Of a DNA stretch of 64,000 nucleotides, positions 12,664 through 24,162 are shown in pieces. Position numbers and translations under genes: made by a program. The notes beneath the pieces were generated by a model that was not told the origin of the DNA, ran no database searches, and saw only the letters and a program-made list of their open reading frames with translations. This DNA comes from Chrysemys picta bellii (Eukaryota > Chordata > Testudines > Emydidae). Within the stretch, counting starts at the first letter, position 1; every line of letters begins with the position of its first letter. The stretch spans positions 108,658,421 through 108,722,420 of the forward strand of contig NC_088792.1 of the NCBI RefSeq assembly GCF_011386835.1, written 5' to 3'.

Positions 12664-13608
12664 AGGGAATGGGATAGAAAGCATCAAAGAAAACACGATT
12701 TAAATTGATTAACTTTCAAATGTCACACAGTTTCCTTACCATGCTGTGTACTTTTGCAAATTACAAATACATAGTCCGATCAGTGTAGAAATTACGGTAC
12801 ATATTCAAATACATGGTGGGTCTGATTGTGCTCGCATTTCTGTAGATTGGAGCTGGCTGTTAACCTCGGAGGGGGAATGGTGGGTTCTGGAATGTGATAA
12901 AGCTAAAGCTATTTTAAATGATACCTTCTATACACAATCACAACCGCTGAAGGTGTAGCCTACTCCCATTGTGGTATCATTGGAATGGATATCAAGCAGA
13001 TGGGGAGGGGGTAAGGGGAATGAAATAAAGTGTTTTTAAAATTTCTAGAGAAGAGAATATACTAAATAAAGCCTCTCCCATGCAAGTTACTCAATGCAGG
13101 TGGATGTGGGCACCTATGCATGGCCCTATTGATGTCAGTGGGGCTCTGTGATCTATCCAGGTTGCTTAGTGTGAAGGATCAGAACATAATACATATAATT
13201 GGACAATGGAAAATACTACGTGGTTCCTACTGAGAAGAGGCATATAAGGCTTCATCATGTAATGTGTTCAGCCCTTTCCAGGATCGAGCCACTAGTGGCT
13301 TATGCTACAGCCATTGATTTCATTGCAAGTTTTCGCATAGATTTTTCTTTGCTGCAGCTTCAGGTTCTGAGTTAGGAGACAGCGTGACTCACTTCAAGGA
13401 GTTTTATACAGCCTGTTGTGGAATGGCAGAAAGGGCTGAAGCAATTGTATGACATGAAGAGAAGGGCTCAGGGCTTCCCTGAGCAGTGGCGATAATTCTC
13501 CATAGAAGTATGACCAACACTCCTGATTGATGGATGTTTCCTCCCAGATGACTCTGACACCGAGACCTGTGATTGTTCCTCATTGACAGTTTGATTGGTT
13601 CCCTTCTA

Positions 13609-13645
13609 ACACACACACATTCTCTCTCTCTCACTCACACACACG
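13609..13645. repeat. (AC)n/(TC)n compound microsatellite
   Basis: Short AC, TC and AC blocks follow one another. Confidence 0.8.
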
Positions 13646-14290
13646 GGGGTCAGCCTCTGAAAGATTCAGTGGAAGTTGATTTTCTGGTTATGTCTGAATG
13701 TTGCGTTATCTGAACTGCTTCTAATAAGATGTAGTATCAGGCTCATTGTGGTGCAGAATCATCTGCTGTGCCCATAGCTGAAGAAGCACCTGCTGTGCTA
13801 GCCATTCTTCATGAAAGAGATAGACCCCCACTGCTACAGCAGCTCTGCCATAGCACACGCACTTCACTTTACTCCCTCGGTAATTACTGTTGTGTGTCTG
13901 ATAAGTCCTGTACAAGCTGTGAGATCTTGAATTGAGGATCTGGGAGAGTTATAAGAATATAACTAACTGGAATTAATGCTCTAGTTAACTCTCTGTCACA
14001 TTGCAACCAGTTATGCATTCTTATCAGATGGCTCCTAGAGCCATATGTCACATCATTTGTATTCATTTTCACTTAATTGATCATAATGTTAACTTACAAC
14101 CTGCTGCTTATAACCTGCTGTAGGTGCTGCTGTAGAAATGGTGTCCTATAACATAAAGCATATAACATAAAGCATTACTCTCCCTTGTTTTCTGAGAGGA
14201 CACATGACCTCAGATTGCCTGGCTTGGTTCTGTGATCTGAGAAATCTATTCACACTATTGGAAAAGGACATTTTAAGTCCTGAAACTGGC

Positions 14291-14306
14291 ATATATATAT
14301 ATATAT
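14291..14306. repeat. (AT)n short microsatellite
   Basis: About eight AT units. Confidence 0.8.
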
Positions 14307-14850
14307 TGGAAAATGAAAACACATTCCAAACTATCTTTGAAAGGTTAATAATCATGACAACTACTAATGCCTATGTCACACCTTTCATCCCCAAGCGCTT
14401 TAATAAAACATAATAATGCTAATTCAGGTCTCCATCTTGCCGAGCCTAATAGCACCTCTGGGTATTTAAGGAGGATGACACTGCCTTGATTATATGGCAT
14501 TGGTTCAACTACTTTTGAGTTGCTGTTTCTCTTTCACTATCCCTATTTCGCTTGCCACCATACTTTTCTCAGGTTTCTCCGTGCCCATTAGACCTTACCT
14601 TGTAAAGCCTGCCTTATTAAAAAAGTTTCTTATCATTTTAACTTATTTCATCTCCCTTACTATAGGAGCTGTGTAGTCAATTTTATGGCTGCAATATACA
14701 TCCAGAAAAAGGGAGGATAGGCCTCTGACCTTTTTAAAATGGACCCTACTGTATATAGGTTCCACTATAAAGTAGAAAAGTTTCAGCAGAATGTATCCAC
14801 ACAAAAACTAAAATCAAAGCATTTTAAAATGCTTTCTACTCTCTCTCCTT

Positions 14851-15169
14851 GGTAGGGTGACCACATCCCTTATTTCAAGGGACTATCCCTCATGTCATTG
14901 GTTTGTCTCTTAGTTGATCATCCTGTATTTTAAGACGTATTGAAACATATTAAACCTGATAATAGGTACCATTTAAAACACTAAATTGAAGCGTATGATA
15001 ATTGCATTGTATCCCTGAGCGCAATAGAAATGTACACTTGAGAGAAAAATACATGATATGCTAAAGGAAATAGTGTTTCCCTAATATATCCTTTAAAATA
15101 AAGTGGTGTCCCTTATTTTTCAAGTGATTTTTCCCTTTATTTTCATCCACCAAAGGCAGTCACCCTACC
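14851..15169. mobile_element. hAT-type nonautonomous element (tagggtgacc ends)
   Basis: The left end ggtagggtgaccacatccc and the right end ggcagtcaccctacc are inverted versions of one another, a terminus common in reptile hAT MITEs. The inside repeats the theme of stalled ccctcat and cccttattt blocks, with no coding capacity. The flanks (ctccttgg left, ccttttgg right) may be a decayed 8-bp duplication, but the match is only 5 of 8. Confidence 0.65.
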
Positions 15170-15258
15170 CTTTTGGTCTCTTTTCTGCTCAATCATGTCA
15201 CTTCAGGGTCTGTGAACTGGGAATCATATGCAGGGGGGGTGGATCTATTACTCCATTC

Positions 15259-15412
15259 CAGGGCCGGCTCCAGGCACCAGAGGAGGAAGCACGTTCCTGG
15301 TGCGGCACATGCTAAGGGGCGGCATTCCGTCCATTCTTGGGGTGGCACAGTCCGAGCATTTTTTTTTTTTTTTTTTTTGCTTGGGGCGGCAAAAATGGTA
15401 GAGCCGGCCCTG
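15259..15412. mobile_element. hAT-type MITE (cagggccggctc ends)
   Basis: The terminal inverted repeats cagggccggctc and gagccggccctg are perfect over 12 bp. The flanking octamers ctccattc (15251-15258) and ttcctttc (15413-15420) match at 6 of 8 bases, fitting an old hAT 8-bp target duplication. An internal run of 18 T sits at 15361-15378. The same layout recurs at 44090-44297. Confidence 0.82.
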
Positions 15413-15420
15413 TTCCTTTC

Positions 15421-17000
15421 CTCCCTCTCTTTCTCTCCACTCCCTACCCACCCACTCTGGCACACGCCCATTATTACATGCTTGGCTCCAAGGCCCAAGG
15501 ATTCCCTGTAAGTATGTGAAGAGGGGGTGTAGCTCAAGTTACAATCGAGTCCTACGTGATTCCACACTCTGTAATAAATCAAATAATTCTTTACTTCTAA
15601 TTTTCTCAGAAGTCAATAATTCTTTTCAGTGTGGTACTTAAGTAGAATTGTAACTGGTAATAAACGATTTATGAGCTTAACAGTGTTTACTTATAGTAAG
15701 CAGACTGTGTGGGAAGCTGGTTCTGCAATGACATCTATGTGTGAGTTCCACAGCTGAGCAGAGCTAATTGAAGGACTGGGCCCTTGGAGTCACTTCATTT
15801 TGAGCCTCAATTCTACCTCTTTGATTTTTAAATAGTATTTCTTCATGGCACTGTCACAGTCCTTTCTTCAGTGAAATACTTGGCTCAGTGAGTCAGCATT
15901 TCAAAGAAACTCAATCCAAAATGAAGGACACAGTCCTTGATTTACAAAGGTGTGAAATGTAATCCAAGGACAGGGCTCTCCTATAATATTTTATGGATGA
16001 TTTTTTTGTGTTTACAGTAAATGCTATATATAAAGTGCTTCCTAGAAGCTGAAGAACACATTACCTCTGACACTCTCTCCTGGTAGATCAGCACAAATCA
16101 AATCCACAGGTGTATTGTTTGTCACCTTTGGACACTGTTGGGTGGCTGTTTTTTTCAGATGACTCACTAAATTAATTTACTGAAGTAAAAGGAGGGAAGC
16201 AGGTTATTAATTTAGTGTGATACAGATTCCACTGCTGTGTTCCTCCTTCTCAAAGCAGCTTCACTGACTCAACTTCCAATAAGAGAACAAGACAGTGGAT
16301 CCTAACAGGTGTGAGGCCTAAAAATGATAAAAAAATATTGAAGATGGGCCAGCTCAAAAGGTTGTGTGGTGGTGGGTGGGAAGGCGTATCCTGGCTTTTG
16401 GTTAGACACATTATAGACATAGCAGTTAGCAGTGACATACAAATCTAGAGTCAAACAATCAAGGTCTAGAAGTATTTAGACACTGGATTTTGTCTGTGTC
16501 AACCTCTAATAGACAATAGGAATGGACAAAAATCAACAGAACCTGCATATTTCTTTAATCCCAGAAAGTATAGGAGAGCTGACCACATTTTTTGCATTTT
16601 ACTGTGATTACTTAAACAAACTCTCAAGTTTTAAATGTTCTGGCTTTTAGTGTAATCCCTGACTCCCATATGTTTTTGTTACACAGTATATAGTAAGTAG
16701 TCATGCAATCTTTTCAGTAGATGCATATATTGGTCTTTAATGGACTTTTCTTAGAAAAATATTCTCCTTGTTTTGCTCAAATTAAAAGTAGTTTTATATT
16801 TCTAAAATCTTTCTCTCATTGTTCCTTGTCAGGTGGGTCCTTTCCTTAGCTTACCATGCTAGAACAGTAAAAAATCCTATTTCTTTCTCTTTTTTTCTTT
16901 TTCAAAGCAATGAAAAATTGAGGACTGTGTTGTTGGCAAAGATCAGCCTGACACAAGTTGATTAGTTCAAAACAGGAATTAATTCAAGCAAGTTTTATGG
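15421..17000. other. Noncoding, nothing recognised
   Basis: AT-rich sequence with short frames only and no repeat that I can delimit. Confidence 0.45.
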
Positions 17001-17003
17001 CCT

Positions 17004-17066
17004 ATTTATGCAGCAGGTCAGACTATATGATCCCAATGATCCCTTCTAGCTTTATGAACCTATAAA
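17004..17066 (+). mobile_element. CR1 3' tail fragment
   Basis: The string caggtcagactatatgatcc followed by cccttctagctttatgaacc matches the very 3' end of CR1 on the plus strand. Only the tail is left. Confidence 0.75.
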
Positions 17067-17439
17067 ATGTTTTCATTAACAGAGTAGTTTTAAGTACACA
17101 TCATCTACTAACTGTGACTGAGATCTTCAGTGTGTCAAAATAAACCTCGGTTGACAGGCACCATGTGTCCATATTTTTCAATGGAAAATTCCCAACGACC
17201 TTATGCAACTAGCTTCCTTACCACTTGTACTGTACAGAGCACAGTGGGTAGCAAAGTCGATGGTATCTCACACTGTCTAGGATTTGACATACTTGGATCA
17301 AATAAACTTTGTTTTATAGCACATCATACCATTCTTTGGGCTGTACTGTGAATTGAAATATTGCACCAGCCCTCTTCCTGGGATCAAATTAGAAAAGATT
17401 AACAAAGCTGAAATGGAATAAAATGAATATGTACTAAAG

Positions 17440-18400
17440 ATATTTCATTGAAAAATAGAGTAAAAGAGAACAATTATTTACAGCACTGTGACCAGGGTCT
17501 CAAGGGTGCTACACTGACATTGCTTAAATCAGGGCAAACTGCAAAGAATGCGGCAGATAATTCCCAAAGCTGGTGGTCATTCTAACAGTTAGATCCACCC
17601 AGCTTGCCAAAAAAACCCAGCTTCCATAATACCTTACTAGTTACCCAGAAGTCAAAACACAGTTCCCTTAAAGCAACCCAGCACTGGGCTTCCACCCTGA
17701 CACCAAAGTCAAATATGATGAGGATTACTGAAAATGTTAGTTATCATATAAGAAAGTTCTACCAATCCAAAAGGATCAGGCACATTATCTCCCAGATTAA
17801 TGAATATTTCAGATCTTACCCAAATACATACTTACAGTCAATTCTTATCAAATAAACTAAAATTTATAAAAAAGAAAAGAAAAGAGAGAGAGAGTATTGG
17901 TTAAAAGATCACTATACATACAGACATGAGTACAGTTCTGAGATCAGTTTCATAGTAGAAATGTTGAGCTTTGTAGTTGCAAAGAGTTCTTTCAGAATTA
18001 GTCGATAGGTTATAGTCCAATGTCCATATCCAGGAGTAATTTAAGTAAAGTAATTTAATCCATTAAGCAGTTTATCACAAATTTTAAAGCGATATATAGG
18101 CAATGACATTATTTCACCTAAGACTTATCTAAATGTTAATATTTCCTATTGATCCCTGAATCATTAGCTATAGTAATAGATGGGAACTGTCTGTTTACAT
18201 GGCTAACATCTAACAAGATATAAGTAAACACATACAATTAGTATCACCTCTAATTCTCTAACAATACAGGTTTGCATTTCAAAGTCCTATCTGACATGGA
18301 ATGGCCCAAATTACCATTTACATACTTTTCTAACATGTTTCTAAAGGCTGAATCTGGATCATTTACACTACTAGTTGCTTAACCCTTTCTGGACCAACCT
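17440..18400 (-). other. Unclassified block, possibly LTR-retroelement derived
   Basis: The block runs from tttacagcactgtgacc to the cttaaccctttctggaccaa segment and has the even composition of an interspersed repeat rather than unique DNA. It reads more like LTR sequence on the minus strand, but no TG...CA ends or duplication could be shown. A small purine tract (aaaagaaaagagagagagag) lies near 17875. Confidence 0.3.
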
Positions 18401-19689
18401 CAGAAACACATTTGGTGTTTAAAACAAAATGGATATTTTTGCAAGGAGGCACTTCACTTTTCAGGACTTTTATCACTTGGATATATTTGTGTTATTGTAC
18501 CAATTCATCACATTCATCTCCAGTGTTACACCATAGCTCCACCACATTATACTGTCCAATATTTCCACTGCTTATGGAGAAAACTGTCATTGTCTGTGTA
18601 TCCTGGGTAAATTAGCAGATGGTAACCATTAGTACTGCCCATTATGTCTATGTCCTTGACTTTTTCTATTGCATAAACAAGTTCTATTTACTCAAACTGG
18701 CTAAAATGACCGAGAGTCTGGATGCATTTGTTGTTTCATTCAACTCCCTCGAATGTTATTGCCATCTCAGAAGCATTTCTGACCCCCTGCAAGTCTCTGA
18801 CCCTGTAATGTGACTTGACTGGTAGCATCAAAATGGGATTAAATTGAAACTACAGGAATTGCATGTTGAATTGTAACATACACATTTTGAATTCACATGC
18901 TATCAGTGTCAATAGGAAAGTGATGTTACACACAGAATATGCAATGTGGTTAGGACTCTTAATGGAGTATCTTTTTACAATGTTATTTTTTTGTAGTTGT
19001 AGAAAGGCCCTGATTCAGGAAAGCATCTACTCGTGTAATTAAATCCATCCATACCTACTTAGGAAAGCACTTACACGTGCTTACGTGCTTTCCTTATTAA
19101 GGAGGCATTCCTGACTTGGGGCTTACATGTGTAATGTTGGACTATTTTGTTTCCAGCCCAAATAACCGGGAGCCATATTCTGCTAACCATTGCTGTCAGT
19201 AAGATGACTCACATGGCTAATGTGTAATGAGTAGGACTGGTCCCTATATTTTTATTTCTCCAGTCAAATTTCTGTTGGCTTTTGCAACAACTTTCTGTTG
19301 GCTCGAATTAAAAATAACAAGGTGTTTTGTCCAAAGCAGACTTCATAGTGTGTGTCCCACTACAGTACTTATTTAGCAATGACAATTGGTAGTAGAGATA
19401 GGTTCTCGGGCTTTGTTGTTGACTGCCTCATCCAAAGTATAGGAAAATACTCATCTTCCAGGGAAAGAAGGACATAGGCAAATCATCCTCACTACCCACT
19501 TCTTTAAAAAAAATTCAAACAATGTAGGAATTTGATAAACATGCGGCCAAGGCAGTCAATTCAAGTAACTTCCTTTTTGGGTTATTTCCACTTCGACTTC
19601 AGAAAATATTATTCAATATCAGAATATTTCTATTTAGCACTTGATGTATTCAAAGCATTATGATGAAACTGAACAATGTCTAATTGTGA
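18401..19689. other. Noncoding with one palindromic MITE-like segment
   Basis: At 19008-19130 the sequence aggccctgattcaggaaagc, then repeated cacttacacgtgcttacgtg and an inverted cttggggct end, belongs to a palindromic family also seen near 44440, 47440 and 62462. The rest shows nothing. Confidence 0.45.
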
Positions 19690-19745
19690 CACTGGTATAT
19701 AAATATTATTATTCCTATTTGACAGACAGGGAAACTGAGACAATA
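19690..19745 (-). mobile_element. CORE/MIR-like SINE, first part of a split copy
   Basis: On the minus strand this is the 3' part of a MIR-like SINE; ttgacagacagggaaactgag corresponds to the oligo region just after the CORE. The copy stops where other elements begin, and the missing CORE part resumes at 20582 in the same orientation. Confidence 0.55.
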
Positions 19746-19838
19746 TGGGGTAGATCCTCGGCTAGTATAAATCAGTGCAGCGCCACTGTCAGCAATGTAA
19801 TTATGCCCTTTTATACCAGAGGAGGATTTAGACGAGGG
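19746..19838. mobile_element. Palindromic MITE fragment (agatcctc ... gaggat)
   Basis: The left end tagatcctcggctagtataa is mirrored by ttttataccagaggaggatt at the right, a palindromic family also present at 36200, 46590 and 48655. Coding capacity is nil. Confidence 0.55.
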
Positions 19839-20235
19839 CACTGGTTCTCAACCCCCTGGGGACACACAGAGGTCTTATAGGGGGTGCATCAGCTCATCTA
19901 GATATTTGCCTAGTTTCACAACAGGCTACATAAAAAGCACTAGTGAAGTCAGTACAAACTAAAATTTCATACAGACCATGACTTGTTTATAATGCTATAT
20001 ACTATACACTGAAATGTAAGTACAATACTTATATTCCAATTGATTTATTTTATAATTAGATGGTAAAAATGAGAAAGTCAGCATTTTTTCAGTAAGAGTG
20101 TGCTGTGACACTTTTGTATTTTTATGTCTGATTTTGTGAGCAAGTAGTTTTTAAGTGAGGTGAAACTTGGGGATACGCAAGACAAATCAGACCTCTGAAA
20201 GGGGTACAGTAGCCTGGAAAGGTTGAGAACCACTG
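19839..20235. mobile_element. hAT-Charlie-type MITE
   Basis: The ends cactggttctcaacc and ggttgagaaccactg form a 15-bp inverted repeat with one mismatch, the signature of hAT-Charlie elements. The right flank gcctagag fits the CTAG-centred 8-bp target preference; the left flank gacgaggg matches it at only 5 of 8. There is no transposase inside. Confidence 0.85.
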
Positions 20236-20253
20236 GCCTAGAGGTTACAATTG

Positions 20254-20415
20254 TGGACCTCATTCGCATTTATATTAAGGCCCCTTCGCACTGCTCTGGC
20301 AGTGCAAAATGGCCTTAAAATGGACTTAAATGTAACTTGTACCCACCCACTTTAAGGCCATTTTTTATTGGCAGAGTTGTCGAAAGGGATCTTAGTGTAA
20401 ATGAGAATCAGACCC
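20254..20415. mobile_element. Palindromic MITE (ggacctcattcgc ... gagaatcagaccc)
   Basis: Left and right ends are inverted and similar over about 28 bp: tggacctcattcgcattt against aaatgagaatcagaccc. The middle contains inverted gcaaaatggccttaa and ttaaggccatttt. The same family occurs at 47169-47305, which supports a mobile origin. Confidence 0.65.
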
Positions 20416-20489
20416 AAAAGTTTTAAGCCTGGGTCCTTACAGTTGGGATTTAGATATCAAAATACAGTTCATGTTATTATTGGGAGCTG

Positions 20490-20581
20490 CTTGTGCTCAG
20501 CACTTCTGAAAATCAGGCCACTTGTTCAGATATCTAAATACAGATTTAGATGCCTGTCTTTAGGCATCTACCTTTGAAAAT
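20490..20581. mobile_element. MITE-like fragment with inverted gcatct halves
   Basis: Contains cagcacttctgaaaatcagg and a short palindrome atgcctgtctttaggcat, typical of a family with tttgaaaat ends. Boundaries are approximate. Confidence 0.45.
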
Positions 20582-20684
20582 GATTTGCCAAAGGCCACAC
20601 AGTGAGTCAATGGTGAGGCAGGACTAGCGTAAAGGATTTCCTTGAACCTAATCCATTAGACCATGCTGCTTCTCTGATCTATAC
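20582..20684 (-). mobile_element. CORE/MIR-like SINE, second part of a split copy
   Basis: On the plus strand tgccaaaggccacacagtga and tccattagaccatgctgctt are the reverse complement of the MIR/CORE central and 5' parts. It continues the partial copy at 19690-19745 in order and orientation. Confidence 0.65.
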
Positions 20685-23273
20685 ACAACAGGCTGCTGCT
20701 AACTCCTAAATGAGTCTTAACAATTATAGCAGAAAGAGAAGGAAAAGCCTCTCCTTTCATGAGGACTGGCATTGTTTGACCCTCCCTGGGAAGAAGAAGG
20801 AACCTCAGGGACATCTGAGAAACACTGATTTAAATCAACTCATTTTTATTCCTACCTGTGCACTCTTACTACATTTCCTCAAGCTACAGCTCTGATTTCA
20901 ATAGTCCAATACCTGAGCTGAATTCTCTCCAGAAGTCAATTCTCCAAATTTGTTATTTAGAAGGAACATGTGTAATATGCAATAAAAGCAACATGATTGA
21001 CACTTTGGAAAAGCTTTGCTTGTTGTTCATAATGGTTTGTTCTGGGGATATTCTGTGGGAAGAGACAGTTCTGACAATACTTTCTTGCTGTCTTTATGTC
21101 ATGCTGCAAATCTTTAGTTAGCCCTTCCTGTGGAGTTTCTAACACAAGCCTTTCTAAAAGTATCCTATCATGTTCAAGAGTATTGCAACACTTCATGATA
21201 GAGATGGAAATACACGTGTGACAACTTTCATTCTGATATACAGTGCTTTCTTCTTACTTTAACTCTTATCACTTAAACTGAAATAAGTGGCAGTTATACC
21301 TATTACAACCAGCATGCATGCTGTAGCTTGCAAAGCACACAATATTTCTTATGTTGTTAATAGTGTCAATTATGCAATTTTATAAAACTGGCTTCCAAAC
21401 TCGAGCTCTTTCAGCTTAGTGATTGGCAATGCTCAAAATATTCTGAAAAGGTTTTCCAGATTTCTTTGATCTAGAAAAGTGTAGGAAATCTCACCTGATT
21501 TACAGTTCATTTTTGTTCTGGCCAGGTTGAAAATGCTGTGTGAATAGCGGTTCACACTCCGTCAGTATTTCTGCTTCCAATCTTGACTAGCACTACCAGG
21601 GAGTGCGAAAAAAAGAACAAAACAAGCAAACACACTCCTTAATCAAGCTATTGTGAACTTCCAAAACTACATAGATCAAGTTTTGAGTGAAAGTTCAAGA
21701 TTTTCTTGTTTTATATCAATTGGTTCATCTCATTCCATCTAGACTAACGACCGTCACATTGTAGCACCTCTGTCTTCGGTCTGTGCCCACTTCTCCCACC
21801 AGCTCCCATCAGTGCATATGCAACTCCACAATGACTGCCTGTGTGGCTGCTCTTTGTACTTCCCCACTTGCCCTATAATCTAACTCAACCCCCTGTCACA
21901 AAGACCATCAGCAATTAGGTCCTAGAATTAAAAACCAATCACAAAACTGTCTGGTATGAGGTGCTTCTCCTCCAGCGTGTAAAGAGAAAAGCAATATTGT
22001 ATAAAAGTTCTGCAAGAGGATGCATATTTGTTCTGCTAGACTGTACACATGAGGCCCAATTCTGCCTCTTTTTCTCATGTGAAGTCCCACTGATTTCAAA
22101 GGCACTGCTTAGAGAAAGATACTGCTAAATGTGTATAAAGACACGTTACAGAGTGTTTGAGTAGGCACTGATTTTTGTCCAAATCATTCAAGCCCTACTT
22201 AGCATTGCAGCATGACCCCAGAAAAAGGCAGGGAACCACACTGCACATTCCCTACCCTATCAAATCCTGAAGAAAATTATAGACCTCCAGGCATGTTCAT
22301 ACCAGTGCAATCAAAAGGGAGCAAAACCCTTGACACTGTTGAACTTTATATCATATTAGAGCTCTTCTATCTGAACTTCATTTTCAGGCTTATTAGGCTT
22401 CAGTGAAGACATACTGGTTTTGTGCGTAGGTGTTTAACATATGGCTCATTGAAATGGAAGAGGAAAATATGACAGGTCAGATGTGTATGTTTCCAGTGTT
22501 TCAAACAACAGCTAACAGGAGGTGGCTGCTCAGCTAACTGGAATATATCAGATGAAAACCTGAGAACAAGTTTTAGGATAAACAAAAGTTTGCAGAACAG
22601 TTTCAAAGAGAAAGGCCAAGAGATCTGCCAGAAGGGTAAGATGGATGGACAAGCTAGGTAAGAATCACCCACACACTCAGGAATGCACCTACAACAGAGT
22701 CCTGCATAGAGAATATGGGCTGCCTTACCCACCCCACAATCTCCTTCTCCTTGACAAATGTTAATGCCTGCTCCTCACTTGTAAAACTTTTTAATGAGCT
22801 AATTCCCCTGAGAGAGAGAGGGAGGGAATTCAGTTTAATTAAATCTGTTAAACACTGAAACTATAAGATCACAAGCAACCAGCTGCTCTGTTCACTTCAA
22901 TTAATGAGGCTTTGGGATTTCTGATATCCAATAAGGGCCTTGAATAGATCATACTTAATTATAGACTTATTGCACATTATGGGTAGGAGTGAAGAGCATG
23001 GTTAAAGCTCTGAGCAGCTGCTAACGGAATACAGTGCGTCCTTCTGACTTTTATAAGTGGGAAAGTTAGTAGGGGCCATCCTCCTTGCTGTTATCACCAT
23101 GACCTTTGAACTATAGGAAAAGTAGTAAGGCTGAATTTTACCACACTTACTCACATCGGTAGTCCCATTAGAGCAATGAGAGTATTTAAAGAATGAAGTG
23201 CTACTCAAGAGGCAAAGCAGTAGCAGAATTTAATTTTAAAATATATTTAAGGAAACAACTTTATGAAGTATAT

Positions 23274-23313
23274 ACTCTTACAGTCACTAAGAGCACATAG
23301 TGACTGTAAGAGT
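23274..23313. repeat. Perfect 16-bp inverted repeat, 8-nt loop
   Basis: The arms actcttacagtcacta (23274-23289) and tagtgactgtaagagt (23298-23313) are exact reverse complements around agagcaca. A further cttacagt copy follows at about 23318. It may be a minimal MITE or a decayed palindrome. Confidence 0.9.
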
Positions 23314-24135
23314 ACACTTACAGTCTGAGTAGCAATGTGATGGTACCCAGTACGGTTGTATAAATATCAATTATGTGGCAGTGGGTGTGTGTGTGTGTTA
23401 TTGCTTCATAGTCTAACTGCTGCCACAGCTTCTGTTCTGGTGCTTTGTACCTTCAGGTCATTATCTTTGTTGTGTGACAGTTTAACAAACCTCCTATATA
23501 AGAGATAAGCACAAAATTACAGTTTTCTTCCTAGTCCAACAGTATATATTAATTTCTGATTAGAATGCTCTTCCTTAAGGTAAGACACCATTACTCAGGC
23601 TAAGTAGTACTTTAGTACACAAATTGTTCTATTCACCACAATGGGATAAGTGGTATAATAATTTTCTATTCATGTATAAATGTAGTAGACTTTAACCCTT
23701 AATAAATAATTGCAGCATTTATAATCATTCTGCCCATTTAAAATATGTCTTGGTCTTTGACCTATAAACCTTTCCACAAACATATTCTTATCCCTCAAGG
23801 TGATATCTTTCTTTCTCTTGCATTTCTTGCCACCTGGATGAAAATGATTCTGGGCATATTTCTCAATTAATTTCATTTTCATTGCTAAGCCAACTCATGT
23901 AACACTTCCCTAAACAGAGAACTTCATTAACATGTCAATTACAAGTTCATTCAGATCCAGCTTTTCATTTGTACAATGAGCAGGATACAATAGCTTGCTT
24001 GTAAAATGAAGATCATAGTACTAAATTTAAAATAGGTAGAGAATACAAAATTAAAATTATAACTATAGATAACAACAGATTAATGATGATCCAGACTGGT
24101 TTTGTTGTTCCTGTTGCGCATATGTTTAACAGTTC

Positions 24136-24162
24136 CTTCTTCTTTTTCTTCTTCTTCTTCTT
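24136..24162. repeat. (CTT)n simple repeat
   Basis: An imperfect CTT/TTC run; its complement gives artificial lysine runs. Confidence 0.9.

Larger units (their letters stand above)
8273..14850. other. Noncoding with microsatellites, no gene seen
   Basis: The stretch holds simple repeats (listed separately), a short fragment of the palindromic turtle MITE type near 13080-13150, and otherwise unremarkable AT-rich DNA. A frame of about 100 codons at 10146-10448 has no recognisable homology and no supporting splice or start context. Confidence 0.5.
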
